Counted from the stretch's first letter, positions 34,818 to 47,004 are shown. The stretch: DNA of 64,000 bases from CAVTAV01 sp963732795 (GCA_963732795.1 CAVTAV010000002.1:992001-1056000); one strand, 5' to 3'. Notes: generated by a model from the letters alone, not told the origin. Numbers and translations: made by a program.

Positions 34818-36323
34818 ATGTCGACACCTTCCCTCGTCGATCTTGCGAACGGCCATCCGCCCCCGGCGGAAGGCATCGAGCGCGCCGATGTCGAAGCCGT
34901 CAATGTCGGCCGCGGCAGCATCTTCGAGAAGCGCAAGAAAATCTATCCCCAGCGCGTCCATGGCGCCTTCCGGACGTTCAAGTGGATCGTCATGGCGCTC
35001 ACGCTGGGCATTTACTACGTCACGCCGTGGATCCGCTGGGACCGCGGGCCGGGCGTACCGGACCAGGCGGTGCTGATCGATCTCGCACAGAGGAAATTCT
35101 ATTTCTTCTTCATCGAGATCTGGCCGCAGGAGGTCTATTTCGGCGCGGGACTGATGATCCTTGCCGCCTTGGGCCTGTTCCTCGTTACCAGCGTGTTCGG
35201 CCGGGCGTGGTGCGGCTATGCCTGCCCGCAGACCGTCTGGACCGATCTCTTCCTCGTCGTCGAACGTTTCTTCGAGGGCCGGCGCAACGAGCGCATCAAG
35301 CTCGACCGCGCGCCCTGGGCGCTGAGCAAGATCGCCCGCAAGACGGGCAAGCACATCGACCTGGCTGGTGATCGCGGTCGCGACCGGCGGCGCGTGGGTG
35401 TTCTATTTCGCGGACGCGCCGACCCTGGCGCATGAGCTCATCACCTTCGACGCGCCCATTTCCGCCTATTTCTTCGTCGGCCTCTTCACCTTCACGACCT
35501 ATGCGCTCGGCGGTCTGATGCGCGAGCAGGTCTGCACCTATATGTGCCCGTGGCCGCGCATCCAGGCGGCGATGATGGACGCCGAGTCCCTCACTGTCAC
35601 CTACCGCGTCGACCGCGGCGAGCCGCGGGGGCCGCACAAGAAGGGCGACACCTGGGAAGACCGCGGCGACTGCATCGACTGCCATCATTGCGTCGTGGTG
35701 TGCCCGACGGGCGTCGATATCCGCAACGGATTGCAGCTCGCCTGCATCAATTGCGCGCTCTGCATCGACGCCTGCAATTCAATCATGGACAAGATCGGCC
35801 GCCCGCGCGGACTGATCGGCTACGACACCGACGCCAACATCATCCGCCGCGAGAACGGCGAGAAAGAGCGTCTATCGTCCGATCCGGGCGCGCACTGTCA
35901 TCTATGCCGTGCTGATCCTGATCGTCGGTGCGATCATGGCCTACGCCATGGGCCACCGGAGCTATCTCAATGTCGCCGTCCGGCCCGACCGCAGCCCGCT
36001 TTACGTCACCTTGTCGGACGGCCGCATCCAGAACGGCTATACTTTCAACATCCTGAACAAGCATCGCGACGAGGGTCGTTACAAGATCGAAGTCGAGAAC
36101 ATGGACGGCAAGGCCGAGGTCGTCGGCATCGGCGCGGACGAGAGCGAGGCCAACGAGCCCGTCGTGACCGTCGCGCCCGACGAGATCGCGGTCGGTCCGC
36201 GTCATCGTGCGCCTGCCGCGCGGGGCCGTGAAATCCGAGCGCATGCCGCTCGAGTTCGAGATCGAGGATCTCACTCACGGCGATGAGGCCGAGGTCCATA
36301 CCGAGTTCCAGGGGCCGAAATGA
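34818..36323 (+). CDS. ccoG: Cytochrome c oxidase accessory protein CcoG/RdxA (three frame breaks)
   Basis: About 500 residues. Membrane-bound iron-sulfur protein needed for copper delivery/reduction during cbb3 assembly. RKKIYPQRVHGAFRTFKW starts the domain; FGRAWCGYACPQTVWTDLF, EQVCTYMCPWPRIQAAMMD, CIDCHHCVVVCPTGVDIRNG and CINCALCIDACNSIMDKIGRP provide the cluster and copper Cys. The C-terminal FixG Ig-like domain ends VEIGADESE-like then LPRGAVKSERMPLEFEIED...EFQGPK at 36323. Frames break near 35362 (ATCGACC with an extra G before ACCTGGCTG), 35872 and 36196. The stop overlaps ccoH as ATGA. Confidence 0.93.
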
Positions 36324-36798
36324 TGATAACGCGGGTAACCGGACGGGGCTTTCTTTTCGGCCTGATCGCCGTCTTCGCGGTGGTCTTCGCGGTCAACGGC
36401 GCTGTTCATCTATTTCGCGCTCGACACCTGGAGCGGCCTCGATATCGACAATTCCTTCGTTCAGGGCCTGTCCTTCGAGGAGGACATCCAGGAAGCCCAT
36501 GAATGGAAGGTCGAGATCGACCCGAAGGAACAGGGCGCCAATCACGTCCGCATCGATGTCGAGATCAAGCGGATCGACGGCGGCACGACCATCGCCCTAT
36601 TCGATCGACGCCGAGATCCGCCGCCCCGCCGTCGCGACCCAGGACCAGGACGTGCTGCTCCGGCAGATCGGCCCGCGGCATTACGTCGCCGAGATCGACC
36701 TCGCCGGTCGCGGCCAGTGGCAAATCCGCGTACGCGGCCGCAACCAGGACAAGGCCGTGTTGTTCCGAGCAGACAAGCGATTGTATTTGAAGCCATGA
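36320..36798 (+). CDS. ccoH: FixH/CcoH oxidase assembly protein (two frame breaks)
   Basis: About 158 residues. MMITRVTGRGFLFGLIAVFAVVFAVNGA is the N-terminal membrane anchor with the FixH-typical GRxFL start; after a break near 36408 it continues IYFALDTWSGLDIDNSF, GLSFEEDIQEAHEWKVEI and, past a second break near 36598, YSIDAEIRRPA, LRQIGPRHYVAEIDLAGRGQWQI. The C-terminal domain is a periplasmic beta sandwich. It assists maturation of the cbb3 oxidase together with ccoI. It overlaps both ccoG and ccoI by ATGA. Confidence 0.9.
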
Positions 36799-38934
36799 CC
36801 GAGAGTTTCGTCGTCAGCAATATCCATTGCGCCTCCTGTATTCGGCGCATCGAGAGCGGCCTCGGCGCGATGCCGGGCGTCAGCAATGTGCGCGTGAACC
36901 TCACGACGAAGCGCATGGCGATCGACTGGGACAAGGCGCGGCTTTCGGCGGACGATATCGTCTCGCGGCTCAAATCCATGGGCTTCGAGGCGCGGCCGTT
37001 CCGCATGAACGCCAAGGCGGACCCCGCCAAGGCGCGCGACCGAGAGCTTCTGCGCTCGATGGCCGTTGCGGGATTCGCCGCCGCCAATGTCATGCTGCTG
37101 TCGGTCTCGATCTGGGCCGGTCACGACATGGCCACGGTCACGCGCGACCTCCTGCACTGGATTTCCGCGCTGATCGCGCTCCCCGCCGTCGCCTATGCCG
37201 GGCGGCCGTTCTTCAACTCCGCCTGGGCGGCGCTCAGGAACCGGCAGCTCAATATGGACGTGCCGATTTCGCTGGCGGTTCTTCTCGCCTGCGCCATGAG
37301 CGTCGTGCAGACCATGACCCACGAGCAGCACGCCTATTTCGATGCCGCCGTGACGCTGCTGTTCTTCCTGCTGATCGGGCGTTATCTCGACCAGCTTGCG
37401 CGCGGCAAAGCGCGTTCGACCGCCGAAAACCTGCTCGCCCTTCGTGCCGAGTTCGCCGTCGTCATCGGTGAGAACGGCGGTGCCCGGCGCGTGCCGACCG
37501 AGGAGGTGGAGCCCGGCGACCGCATCCATGTCGGCGCCGGCGAGCGCATGCCCGTCGACGGCCGTGTGCTCTCGGGCGAGACCGAGATCGACACCAGCCT
37601 CGTCACCGGCGAGTCGCTCCCCCGCGCCGTCGTGAGGGGCGAGGCGGTCTATGCCGGCACGGTCAATCGCGGCCAGCCGATCGAAATCGAAGCGACCGCC
37701 ATCGACGACGGGACCCTGCTCGCCCAGATCGCCAAGTTGACCGAAAAGGCGCTCAACGGCCGCAACCGCTATGTCCGGCTTGCCGACAGGGCGGCGCGCA
37801 TCTATGTCCCGGCCGTACATCTCGCGGCGGCGGCGACCCTGATCGGCTGGATTGCCGTCGGTGCGGGCTGGCAATCGGCGCTGATGAACGCCATCGCCGT
37901 GCTGATCATCACCTGTCCGTGCGCGATGGGCCTCGCCGTACCCGCCGTCCAGGTCGTCGCCGGCAATATCCTGATGAAGCGCGGCGTGCTCCTGAAGCAG
38001 GGCGACGGCGCTGGAGCGGCTCGCCGAATGCGACACCTTCGTTTTCGACAAGACCGGGCACGCTCACCTTCGGCAGCTTCGAGCCCGAGGATCTCTCCGC
38101 GATCGATCCCTTGACCATCGAGCGGGCGGCCGGTCTTGCCGCCGCCAGCCGGCATCCCCTGTCCCGCGCGCTCCTGCACGCCGCCGAGGCACAGCTCGGA
38201 CATGCCGTCGCGCCGGCTAACGAATGTCGTCGAACGGCCGGGCCTCGGCCTCGAAGCCGAGACGAACGGCCTCAAAATCCGGCTCGGCAGCGCCATCTGG
38301 TGCGAAGCGGAAACCGAGCCAGGGCCATGAGGGCAGCGAGATCTGGTTCCGCGCCGGGACCGACGCACCGGTTCCTTTCCGCTTCCACGACCGCCTGCGG
38401 CCGGGCGTTTCCGACGCCGTCGCCGCGCTGGTGGCACGAGGTTGCACCGTGCAGATCCTCTCGGGCGACCGGGAAGAAGCCGTCGCCGCCGTGGCCCGTG
38501 CGGCGGGCATAAAGGACTGGGCGGCGGAGCTTCATCCCAACGAAAAGATCGCTTGGCTCGAAGACCTCAAGAAGGCGGGCCGGAAACCCGTGATGGTCGG
38601 CGACGGCCTGAACGACGCCCCGGCGCTCGCCGCCGCCCATGCCTCGATCTCGCCGGCCACAGGCGCGGATATCAGCCAGACCGCGGCGGATCTCGTCTTC
38701 AGCGGCGACAGCCTTTCGGCGGTGCCCCTCTCGCTCGAAGTCAGCCGGCTGGCGCGCCGCGCGATGATGCAGAATTTCGGCCTCGCCGCGCTCTACAATG
38801 TCTGCGCCGTGCCGCTCGCGATGCTGGGGCTGGTGACGCCGCTCATCGCCGCGCTTGCGATGTCGGGCTCCAGCCTGGCCGTCACCCTCAACGCCCTCCG
38901 CCTGCCGGTTACCACGCGGAGCAAGATGTCATGA
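36795..38934 (+). CDS. ccoI: CcoI/FixI copper-transporting P1B-type ATPase (frame breaks)
   Basis: About 710 residues. An N-terminal heavy-metal domain has IHCASCIRRIESGL (CxxC 12-15). Membrane helices follow, with the copper motif ITCPCAMGLAVP (CPC), the actuator loop VTGESLPRA, the phosphorylation site FVFDKTGTLTFG (seen after two apparent extra G at about 38008 and 38056), SRHPLSRALLHA (the HP locus) and VMVGDGLNDAPALAAA. Breaks also lie near 38215 and 38325. It exports copper for CuB insertion into CcoN. Overlaps ccoH by ATGA and ccoS by four bases. Confidence 0.93.
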
Positions 38935-39083
38935 CCGCCCTCTTGTATCTCATCCCGGCGGCCCTGTTCCTCGGGCTCTTGGGCCTCGGCGCGTTCCTGT
39001 GGTCGCTCAAGTCGGGGCAGTATGACGATCTCGACGGCGCCGCCTGGCGCATCCTCGACGAGGACGATACGCCAAGCAATTGA
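38931..39083 (+). CDS. ccoS: cbb3-type oxidase assembly protein CcoS
   Basis: 50 residues: one helix (LLYLIPAALFLGLLGLGAFLWSLKS) followed by GQYDDLDGAAWRILDEDD, the signature of CcoS (SGQYDDLxGxxxRIL). It is required for incorporation of cofactors into cbb3 oxidase. Last gene of the cluster; ATG overlaps the ccoI stop. Confidence 0.94.
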   Translation: MTALLYLIPAALFLGLLGLGAFLWSLKSGQYDDLDGAAWRILDEDDTPSN

Positions 39084-39089
39084 CGGTAC

Positions 39090-39157
39090 GTCATCGCGAG
39101 GCGCGAAGCGCCGCGGCGATCCAGGCGGCATGGATTGCCGCGCTCCCTCGCAATGAC
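39090..39157. repeat. Intergenic palindromic repeat, family B copy 2
   Basis: GTCATCGCGAGG ... CCTCGCAATGAC with GGCGATCCAGGCGGCATGGATTGCCGCG inside. The same arms as 11422-11500. It sits in the 78 bases between the convergent ccoS and PRPP synthetase genes and could end both transcripts. Confidence 0.7.
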
Positions 39158-39161
39158 GAGT

Positions 39162-40055
39162 TTAATCGCGTCCATTGAATGCCGACACCGCCTTTGCAAT
39201 CGGCTCGGTGAGATCGATCGCGTTGGTCTCGTGCGGAATCGTGTTGCAGGTGACGATCCTCGCCACACCCGCCGCCCGCAGATCACCCAAAGCCGATCCC
39301 GCGAAGACGGCATGAACGCCGATGCAGACCGGCGCGGGCATCCCCGCCTTTTCGAGGCCGCGGACGGTCACGATCATGGTCTGGGCGGTCGAGATGATGT
39401 CGTCGACCAGGACCGGCGTGTAGTCGCGCCAGGTCTCGACGTCCGGCACGGCGATCTCGACGTCGCGGTCGCCGTGGCGGCTCTTGGTCAGCACGATATA
39501 GGGCGCGGCGGCATGGCCGGCGACGGTCGAGACCCATTGCTCGCTCTCGCGATCCGGCCCGACGAGCACGGGTCGCTCGACGTTCTCGACGATCCAATCG
39601 GAGATGACGGGCGCGGCATGCACGATCCGGCTCGGCACGGCGTAGATCTCGTCGAGCGAGGCACGGCGATGGAGATGGGGATCGACCGTGACGAGCCAAT
39701 CGACCCAACGGCTCACTAGCCGTCCGAAATAGGTGGAGGTTACCGCCTCGCCGCGATGGAACCGCCGGTCCTGGCGCATATAGGCGAGATAGGGCGCGAC
39801 GAGACCGACCCGGCTCGCGCCCAAATCCTTGGCGAGCGCCGCCGTGAACAGGAGCGGCAGCGCCTTGTCGTCGGGCTCCGCCAAGGTGTCGACCAGCACG
39901 ACGGACCGACCCTCGACGTCGCTCAACAGCCGGACATAGGACTCGCCGTCCGGAAAACGCCGGAACTCGGCCTGCCCGACCTCGGCAGCAAGCGCCGACG
40001 CCAGGCCCTCGGCCAACGCCTCGTTTCCCGGCAGGGCGAAGATCAGGGGGGTCAT
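39162..40055 (-). CDS. Ribose-phosphate diphosphokinase (PRPP synthetase-like)
   Basis: 297 residues, intact. Makes PRPP from ribose-5-phosphate and ATP. N-terminal RRFPDGESYVRL, APYLAYMRQDRRFHRGEAVTSTYFGRL (substrate flap), VDPHLHRR (catalytic-metal His region), VGPDRESEQWV and the PRPP loop PVLVDDIISTAQTM are present. It is somewhat shorter than the usual about 310 residues and diverges from housekeeping Prs, so a second, specialised enzyme is likely. It is the last gene of the N-ATPase operon and overlaps the phosphorylase stop by ATGA. I infer that it works in salvage with that phosphorylase. Confidence 0.9.
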   Translation of the reverse strand: MTPLIFALPGNEALAEGLASALAAEVGQAEFRRFPDGESYVRLLSDVEGRSVVLVDTLAEPDDKALPLLFTAALAKDLGASRVGLVAPYLAYMRQDRRFHRGEAVTSTYFGRLVSRWVDWLVTVDPHLHRRASLDEIYAVPSRIVHAAPVISDWIVENVERPVLVGPDRESEQWVSTVAGHAAAPYIVLTKSRHGDRDVEIAVPDVETWRDYTPVLVDDIISTAQTMIVTVRGLEKAGMPAPVCIGVHAVFAGSALGDLRAAGVARIVTCNTIPHETNAIDLTEPIAKAVSAFNGRD

Positions 40056-41586
40056 GGGGACGGCTCGACGGTCATCACATGGGGGTGGGTTTTGACAAAG
40101 CCGAGGGCATAGCGCAGCTCACCCGGCGACTCCGCGTGGACGGTGAACAGCGGCTCGCCGGCTTCGACGAGGTCGCCGACCTTTTTGTGGAGCTCGACGC
40201 CTGCCGCGCTGTCGCCGGGCGCGCCCGCGAGCTTGGCGACGCGGGCGAGCAACCGATTGTCGATCGCGCCGACATGGCCGGCGGACGTCGCCTCCACGGG
40301 GTGGGTATAGCGGCGCGACGGGCGGCTCGCGCATGCCGCCTTGCGCCTCGCAGATCGCCTGGAACTTCTTCCAGGCCTCGCCGTCCGCCAGGATCGACGA
40401 CGCGACCTCCGTCGCCTGGCCTTCATGCAGCTCCGTCGCGAGCTCGATGAGAGTGGCGGCCAGAAGAACGGCGCGCTGCTTCAGGTCGGCCGAAGCCTCC
40501 GGCTTGTTCTGCAGCACTGCCAACACCTCGCGCGCTTCGAGCGCGGGGCCGATGCCGCGCCCGACCGGCTGGCTTCCATCTGTAATTACGCTGCGCGCGA
40601 CAATGCCGAGGCTTGCCGCGACGTCGATCAGATGATCGCTCAAGACGTCGGCATTCTCGCGTGAACGGACCTTGGCGGTCGGCCCAGTCGGCAGATCGAG
40701 CACGAGATGGGTCGATCCCGCCGCCGACTTCTTGGACAACACGGACGCCACCAACTGCCCCTCGCTGTCGATTTCCAGCGCGCGTTCGACCCGAATCAGA
40801 ATGTCGTCGGCCGGGCTCAAACGCACCGAGCCGCCCCAGACGATGCAGCCGCCCTCCTGCTCCACCACCCGGCGCATCGCGCTGAGATCCAGATCGACCG
40901 GCGCCAGCGTCTCCATAGTGTCGGCGGTGCCGGCGGGCGAGGTGATCGCGCGGGATGAGGTCTTGGGCATGATCAGGCCATAGGCCGTGACGATCGCGAC
41001 GACGATCGGCGTGGTTCGATTGCCGGGCAGGCCGCCGACGCAATGCTTGTCGACGATCGGCGTCGTGCCCCAGCTCAGCCGGTCGCCGACATCGACCATG
41101 GCGCGGGTGAGGCCGAGGATTTCCCGCCGATCGAGATGATCGCCCGCGCAGGCGGTGACGAAGGACGAGACATGGACGTCGGAATATTGGCCAGCCGCGA
41201 TATCCGTGATGATCGCGTTCAGCGCGTGGTCGTCGAGCCGATGGCCATAGACCTTGGCGCGGAGATAGCTCAGCGAATTGACCGTCGGCGCGTGATGGAC
41301 GGTGATCTCGTCGCCATCATGGGCCCGCAGGCGCTGCCAGGCGATATGGGACAGGCTCGCCTCGTTGTGATGGAGCACGTCGGAGCCGATGACATGCAAG
41401 GTCGCGATGATGCTCTGCTGGCCGTGGCGCGACCTCGACCCGGGCATGCGGCCCGAAGCCCTCCGACCGGCAGACATGGCAGTCCGCCCGCATATAGATC
41501 ACCGATTCCTGCGACGTGTCGATGCCGAGATCGCGCAGTCGCAGGAAGTTGTGATTGGCGTCGTTCGGCGGGGCCTCGTCGGTCAT
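40052..41586 (-). CDS. AMP/thymidine phosphorylase family protein (two frame breaks)
   Basis: About 505 residues. The N-terminal part (LRLRDLGIDTSQESVIYMRADCHVCRSEGF) is the extra domain seen in archaeal AMP phosphorylase and its bacterial homologues, not in classical DeoA. The core has NSLSYLRAKVYGHRLDD, LTRAMVDVGDRLSWG, IVDKHCVGGLPGNRTTPIVVAI (phosphate and nucleoside site), SSRAITSPAGTADTMETLAPVDL and GGCIVWGG. Breaks lie near 41420 and 40315; the C-terminus continues THPVEATSAGHVGAIDNRLLARVAKLAGAP. It should convert nucleoside monophosphates (or nucleosides) plus phosphate to base and ribose 1,5-bisphosphate (or ribose-1-phosphate). It starts 7 bases after the beta-CASP gene. Confidence 0.87.
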
Positions 41587-41593
41587 GTCGTCC

Positions 41594-42958
41594 TCAATCG
41601 AGCCGGTCGCACATCGCCGAGTTTCGGCACATGGTTGCCCAGCCGAGATCGTGGGTGATCTTCTCGGCAAACGTCGCGGAGGCCTGAGCCTCGCCATGGG
41701 TGACGAAGGTCAGTCGGGGCGGCGACCGAAAGCCCGTCAGCCAGTCCATGAGCTCGGATTGGTCGGCATGGGCGGAAAACATTTCGAGCCGGCGCACCTC
41801 GGCGCGGATCGGCACCATCTGGCCGTGGATCTTGACCTCCTTCTCGCCTCGCACGATCCGGTCGCCGCGCGTGCCCTCGGCCTGAAAGCCGACGAACAGG
41901 ATCGTGTTGCGGCGGTCGGGCGCGAAATGCTTGAGGTGATGCAGGATACGCCCGCCCGTCGCCATGCCGCTTGCCGAGATCAGGATCATCGGCATCTTGC
42001 TGTGGTCGAGCTTTTTCGAATCCTCCGCTTCACGCACATATTCGGCAACCCCGCAGGCGGCGCGGGCGGTCTCGTCCGAGAGCTTGTGGATCTTGTGGTG
42101 CTTGCAGAAAAGCTCGCTGGCATTGATCGCCATCGGGACTGTCGAGAAAGACCGGCAGGTCGCCCGCGATCCGGTCGGTCATCTTGAGCCGATAGATATG
42201 ATAGAGCAGCGTCTGCGACCGGCCGACCGCGAAGGACGGAATGATCACGCTGCCGCCCCGCCCGACGGTCTCGTTGATGACCGCTTCGAGCGCGTCCTCG
42301 GGATCGGCATGGTCATGCAGCCGATCGCCATAGGTCGATTCGCACGATCAGGTAGTCCGCCTCGGGAATCTTGACCGGATCGACCATGGTCGCGGTGTTG
42401 GGCCGGCCGAGATCGCCGGAGAACACGATCTTCTCCTTGCGCCACGTCAACGTGACGGTGGCCGCGCCGAGAATGTGGCCGGCAGGCTGAAGGCGGAACG
42501 TCAGGTCATCGCCGAGCTTGAAGTCGGCATTGAATTCGACGGCACGCAGGTATTTCAGGGTCTGTTCGGCCTCGCGCTGGTTGTAGAGCGGCTCGGCCGG
42601 ATGGTGCTTGGAGAAGCCCTTGCGGTTGGCGTATTCCGCATCGCGCTCCATCAGATAGCCCGAATCCGGCAGCAGGATGCCGCAGAGATCCTTCGTGCCC
42701 TCGGTGCAATAGATCGGGCCGCGATAGCCCGAGCGGATCAGCACCGGCAGATAGCCGGAATGATCCAGATGGGCATGGGTCAGGATCACCGCATCGAGGC
42801 CGGCCGGATCGATCGGCGGGGGCCGCCAGTTGCGGAGGCGCAGCTCCTTGCGGCCCTGAAACAGACCGCAATCGATGAGCAGGCGCTTGCCCGCGATCTC
42901 CAAGAAGATATTTCGAGCCGGTAACCGTACCGGCCGCCCCCAGGAAGCTAATTTTCAT
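41594..42958 (-). CDS. MBL-fold beta-CASP ribonuclease-like protein (frame breaks)
   Basis: About 450 residues of the Ysh1/CPSF-type family. MKISFLGAAGTVTGSKYLL starts it; after a break near 42912 come LLIDCGLFQGRKELRLRNW, AVILTHAHLDHSGYLPVL (HxHxDH), CTEGTKDLCGILLPDSGYLME, AGHILGAATVTL and VFSGDLGRPN; after breaks near 42345 and 42130, VIIPSFAVGRSQTLLYHIYRL, MILISASGMATGGRILHHLKHF and EMFSAHADQSELMDWL. FAVGRxQ, SGMATGGR and SAHAD are beta-CASP/RMMBL motifs, so RNA cleavage is expected. It follows atpG by 15 bases and precedes the AMP-phosphorylase gene by 7, inside one operon. Confidence 0.88.
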
Positions 42959-42973
42959 ATGTGCTGCAATTCG

Positions 42974-43808
42974 TTAACTGGTGCTGACGGCTTCCGCCCC
43001 CGTGACGACGTCCAAAAGCTCCGCGGTGATCTCCTCCTGCCGCAGATGATGATGCTGGCGGCCCAAAGTCTCAAGCTTGTCGCCGATATTGTGGTCCGCC
43101 GCAGACATGACCTGAAGCCGCGCGCCGTTCTCGCTGGCCAGGGATTCCATGATCGCGCGGGTGATCTCTCCGAACAGATATTCGTTCGAAAGCCGCTGCA
43201 GGAGCACGAAAGGATCGAGCTGGTGCAGGGGCGGCCCCGCGCTCGCCGACGCTTTCAGAAGGGCCGGGTCCAGCGGCAGGATATCCTGCGCCACGATCTC
43301 GTATTGCCCGCCGGACTGATATAGTCGCGAAGACGACCCGCGCCGCCGTAACGTCATAGAGCCGGTCGGCCACCCGCCGCGCGACCAACGGCACGCCGCC
43401 GATATGCGTCGCCATGGCCGCGTCCCAATCGACCTTGAGGCCCGCCTCCTCCGCCAGCGCCGAACCGCGCCGGCCGATGATGCCGAGCGCCGTGCCCGGC
43501 GTTAGCTCCGCCCGCGCCCGCTCGATCAGACGGTCGTTGAACGCACCGGTGAAGCCGTGCTCCGAGCAGACGGTGATAAGGACCTTCTTCTCCCACGGGC
43601 ATGGGCCGCCCCGACGCGGCCTGCTCTTCAAGCAAAGTCGCGTTCTCGGCAATGGCGCGCTCGACGACCCCGGCATAGCGGCGAATACCGGCGAGCGCCC
43701 CTTGCGCCTCCTGGACCCGCGACGCCGCCATCGCGCGGAGCGCACGGATCAGATCGCGCAGTTCGTTGAGGCTGGCGATCCGGGCTTTGAGCCGGGGAGC
43801 TGTTCCAT
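42974..43808 (-). CDS. atpG: N-type ATPase gamma subunit AtpG (several frame breaks)
   Basis: About 275 residues. Begins MEQL at 43808 immediately behind the atpA stop (TGAgATG), then RLKARIASLNELRDLIRALRAMAASRVQEAQGAL, the N-terminal coiled coil of the rotary shaft with the family-conserved ALRAMAASR. Then VLITVCSEHGFTGAFNDRLIERA, and a C-terminal coil LHQLDPFVLLQRLSNEYLFGEITRAIMESLASENGARLQVMSAADHN, with the typical ENGARLQVMxxAxxN. Breaks lie near 43798, 43600, 43365 and 43325. It is the last ATPase gene; the order D-C-Q-R-B-E-F-A-G is the known N-ATPase order. Confidence 0.9.
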
Positions 43809-43809
43809 C

Positions 43810-45322
<1,513 letters not shown>

Positions 45323-45339
<17 letters not shown>

Positions 45340-46076
45340 CACGGGTCAGCTCTTGTTCGGCGGATTTCAATTGGTCGGCCCAGGTGAAGCCCAGCACGGC
45401 ATGGGGAAAGTGAAGCGCCGCGCCGCCGATGATCGCGGGATCGACGCGGAATTGGGGCTTGGGGCTTGGCGCCAAGAAGCTTGGCCAGCGCCTCCGACCA
45501 TCGCGTCTGCTCATCGGTCGAAAGAGCATTGGCCGTGACGACCTCGAACGTCGCGTCCTTCTCGGCCAAATCCTTTGTCAGCCGCTCGCGCTCCTCAGGC
45601 GGCAAGGCGTTGTATTTGGCCTCGATGGTCGCAAGGAAGGCCTCACTCGGCGAACCGGCTGACGTGAGCAGCTTGCCGGCGAGCGAGGCGGCGAGGCCGG
45701 CGACATCGCTCTTGACGCCGGCGACGGCTTCCCGCCTCTCGTCCTCGATCGAGGCCTTGGCGGCGCCGAGCATCTTGTCGGCTTCGGCTTTGGCGTCGCC
45801 CAGGATCTTCTTGCGGTCCTGATCCAGTTCGTCATGGGTCTTCTTCAGCATCTCCTGGCGTTCGTCGCCGAGCTTGGCCTCCTCCGCCTCATACTGCTTG
45901 CGGGCGGTCTCGGCCTCTGCCTTCGCCTGCTCGGCCTCGGCACGCGCCTGATCGACCTCGGCCTTGCGCGCCTCAATGATGCGCCGGACCGGGCGATACA
46001 GAAATCGCGTCAGCAGCCAGACCAGGACGAGGAAATTGACGGCCTGGAGCGCGAGCGTCCACCAATCGATGGTCAT
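45323..46076 (-). CDS. atpF: N-type ATPase b subunit AtpF (one frame break)
   Basis: About 250 residues, longer than the usual 160-residue b. One N-terminal helix (WWTLALQAVNFLVLVWLLTRFLYRPV) leads to a long charged coiled coil (about 30-130, e.g. ARAEAEQAKAEAETARKQYEAEEAK), the peripheral stalk. The C-terminal part (LTSAGSPSEAFLATIEAKYNALP, later PAIIGGAALHFPHAVLGFTWADQLKSAEQEL) resembles a delta-like extension; N-ATPase operons lack atpH, and the extended b is known to replace it. The frame breaks near 45455. Starts overlapping the atpE stop by ATGA. Confidence 0.88.
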
Positions 46077-46321
46077 TTCAACCTATGAACGGGATTGGCG
46101 AACAGGACGAGCAAAGCGATGACTAGGCAGTAGATGGCCATGGTCTCGATCATGGCGAGACCGACGAACAGGGTCCGCGACAGGGTGCCGGCCGATTCCG
46201 GCTGGCGCGCGATGGCGTCCATGGCGGCGGCGACCGCCCTGCCCTCCGCCAAGGCCGGCCCGATCGCTCCGAAGGAGACGGCGATCACCGCCCCCAATAT
46301 GCTCATGATTTCCGGTGTCAT
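46073..46321 (-). CDS. atpE: N-type ATPase c subunit AtpE
   Basis: 82 residues, intact, two helices. The first helix has GPALAEGRAVAAAMDAI with Glu26, the loop ARQPES, the second GLAMIETMAIYCLVIALLVLF with Glu59, Thr60 and Tyr64. Glu59-Thr60-(3)-Tyr64 corresponds to the Na+-binding E65-S66-Y70 of the Ilyobacter c-ring, and Glu26 takes the position of Gln32 (33 residues apart in both). A second Glu in helix 1 is characteristic of N-ATPases. Whether it carries Na+ or H+ cannot be settled from sequence: I recall that the Burkholderia pseudomallei N-type c17 ring was reported to be H+ specific. Lies 12 bases after atpB. Confidence 0.94.
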   Translation of the reverse strand: MTPEIMSILGAVIAVSFGAIGPALAEGRAVAAAMDAIARQPESAGTLSRTLFVGLAMIETMAIYCLVIALLVLFANPVHRLK

Positions 46322-46333
46322 GTCACTTTCCCC

Positions 46334-47004
46334 TCATGCCTCGACGCTACCGACGGCCGCGCCGATAAAGACGGCGGCCAGAACCGTGAAGATGTAAGCC
46401 TGGATGATCCCGATCAGCACGCCGAGCACCATGAATGGGATCGGCACCAACAGCCCCGCCAGGAACACGACGATCGCCAGCACGAATTCGTGGCTCATCA
46501 TGTTGCCGAACAGGCGGACCATCAGCGAGAAGGTGCGCGTGATCTCGGACAGGACGTTCAGCGGCGTCAGGAGCACGCTCGGCTGGGTGTAATGCCTGAG
46601 ATAAGGCCCGAGGCCACGCCGCTTGATGCCGAAGAAATGGACCGAGAGAAACACGATGGCCGCGAGCGCGGCGGGCGTCTCGATATGGCCGGTCGGCGGC
46701 TGCACGTCGGGCAGGATGGCCGAGACGTTCGCGACGACCAGGAAGATGAACAGCGTTGCGAGCAGCGGCACATAGGTCCAGGCATCCCGCTGGATGATCG
46801 CCTCGATCTGATCGCGCACCGCATCGACGACGATTTCCAAGGCGCTCTGCAAGGGCGTCGGCTCGACCGAGGCGCGGCGGAGCCCGAGCCAGCTTACCAG
46901 CTACGAGCAGCCGCCATGATCACCCAAGTCGTGACCACCGGCTTCGGTGATCGGCACCGGGCCGATATGGAATAGAACCAGCGCGCGAGAGCGGATTGCC
47001 TTCC
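46334..47004 (-). CDS. atpB: N-type ATPase a subunit AtpB (two frame breaks)
   Basis: About 222 residues. MEGNPLSRA begins at 47004, then VLFHIGPVPITEAVVTTWVIMA in a second frame, and from about 46905 LGLRRASVEPTPLQSALEIVVDAVRDQIEAI, LLATLFIFLVVANVSAILP, GIKRRGLGPYLRHYTQPS, PLNVLSEITRTFSLMVRLFGNMMSHEF (with the essential Arg of helix aR) and QAYIFTVLAAVFIGAAVG. FHIGPVPITE and VEPTPLQ are typical N-ATPase a-subunit wording. It forms the ion half-channels beside the c-ring. Ends 12 bases before atpE. Confidence 0.9.
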
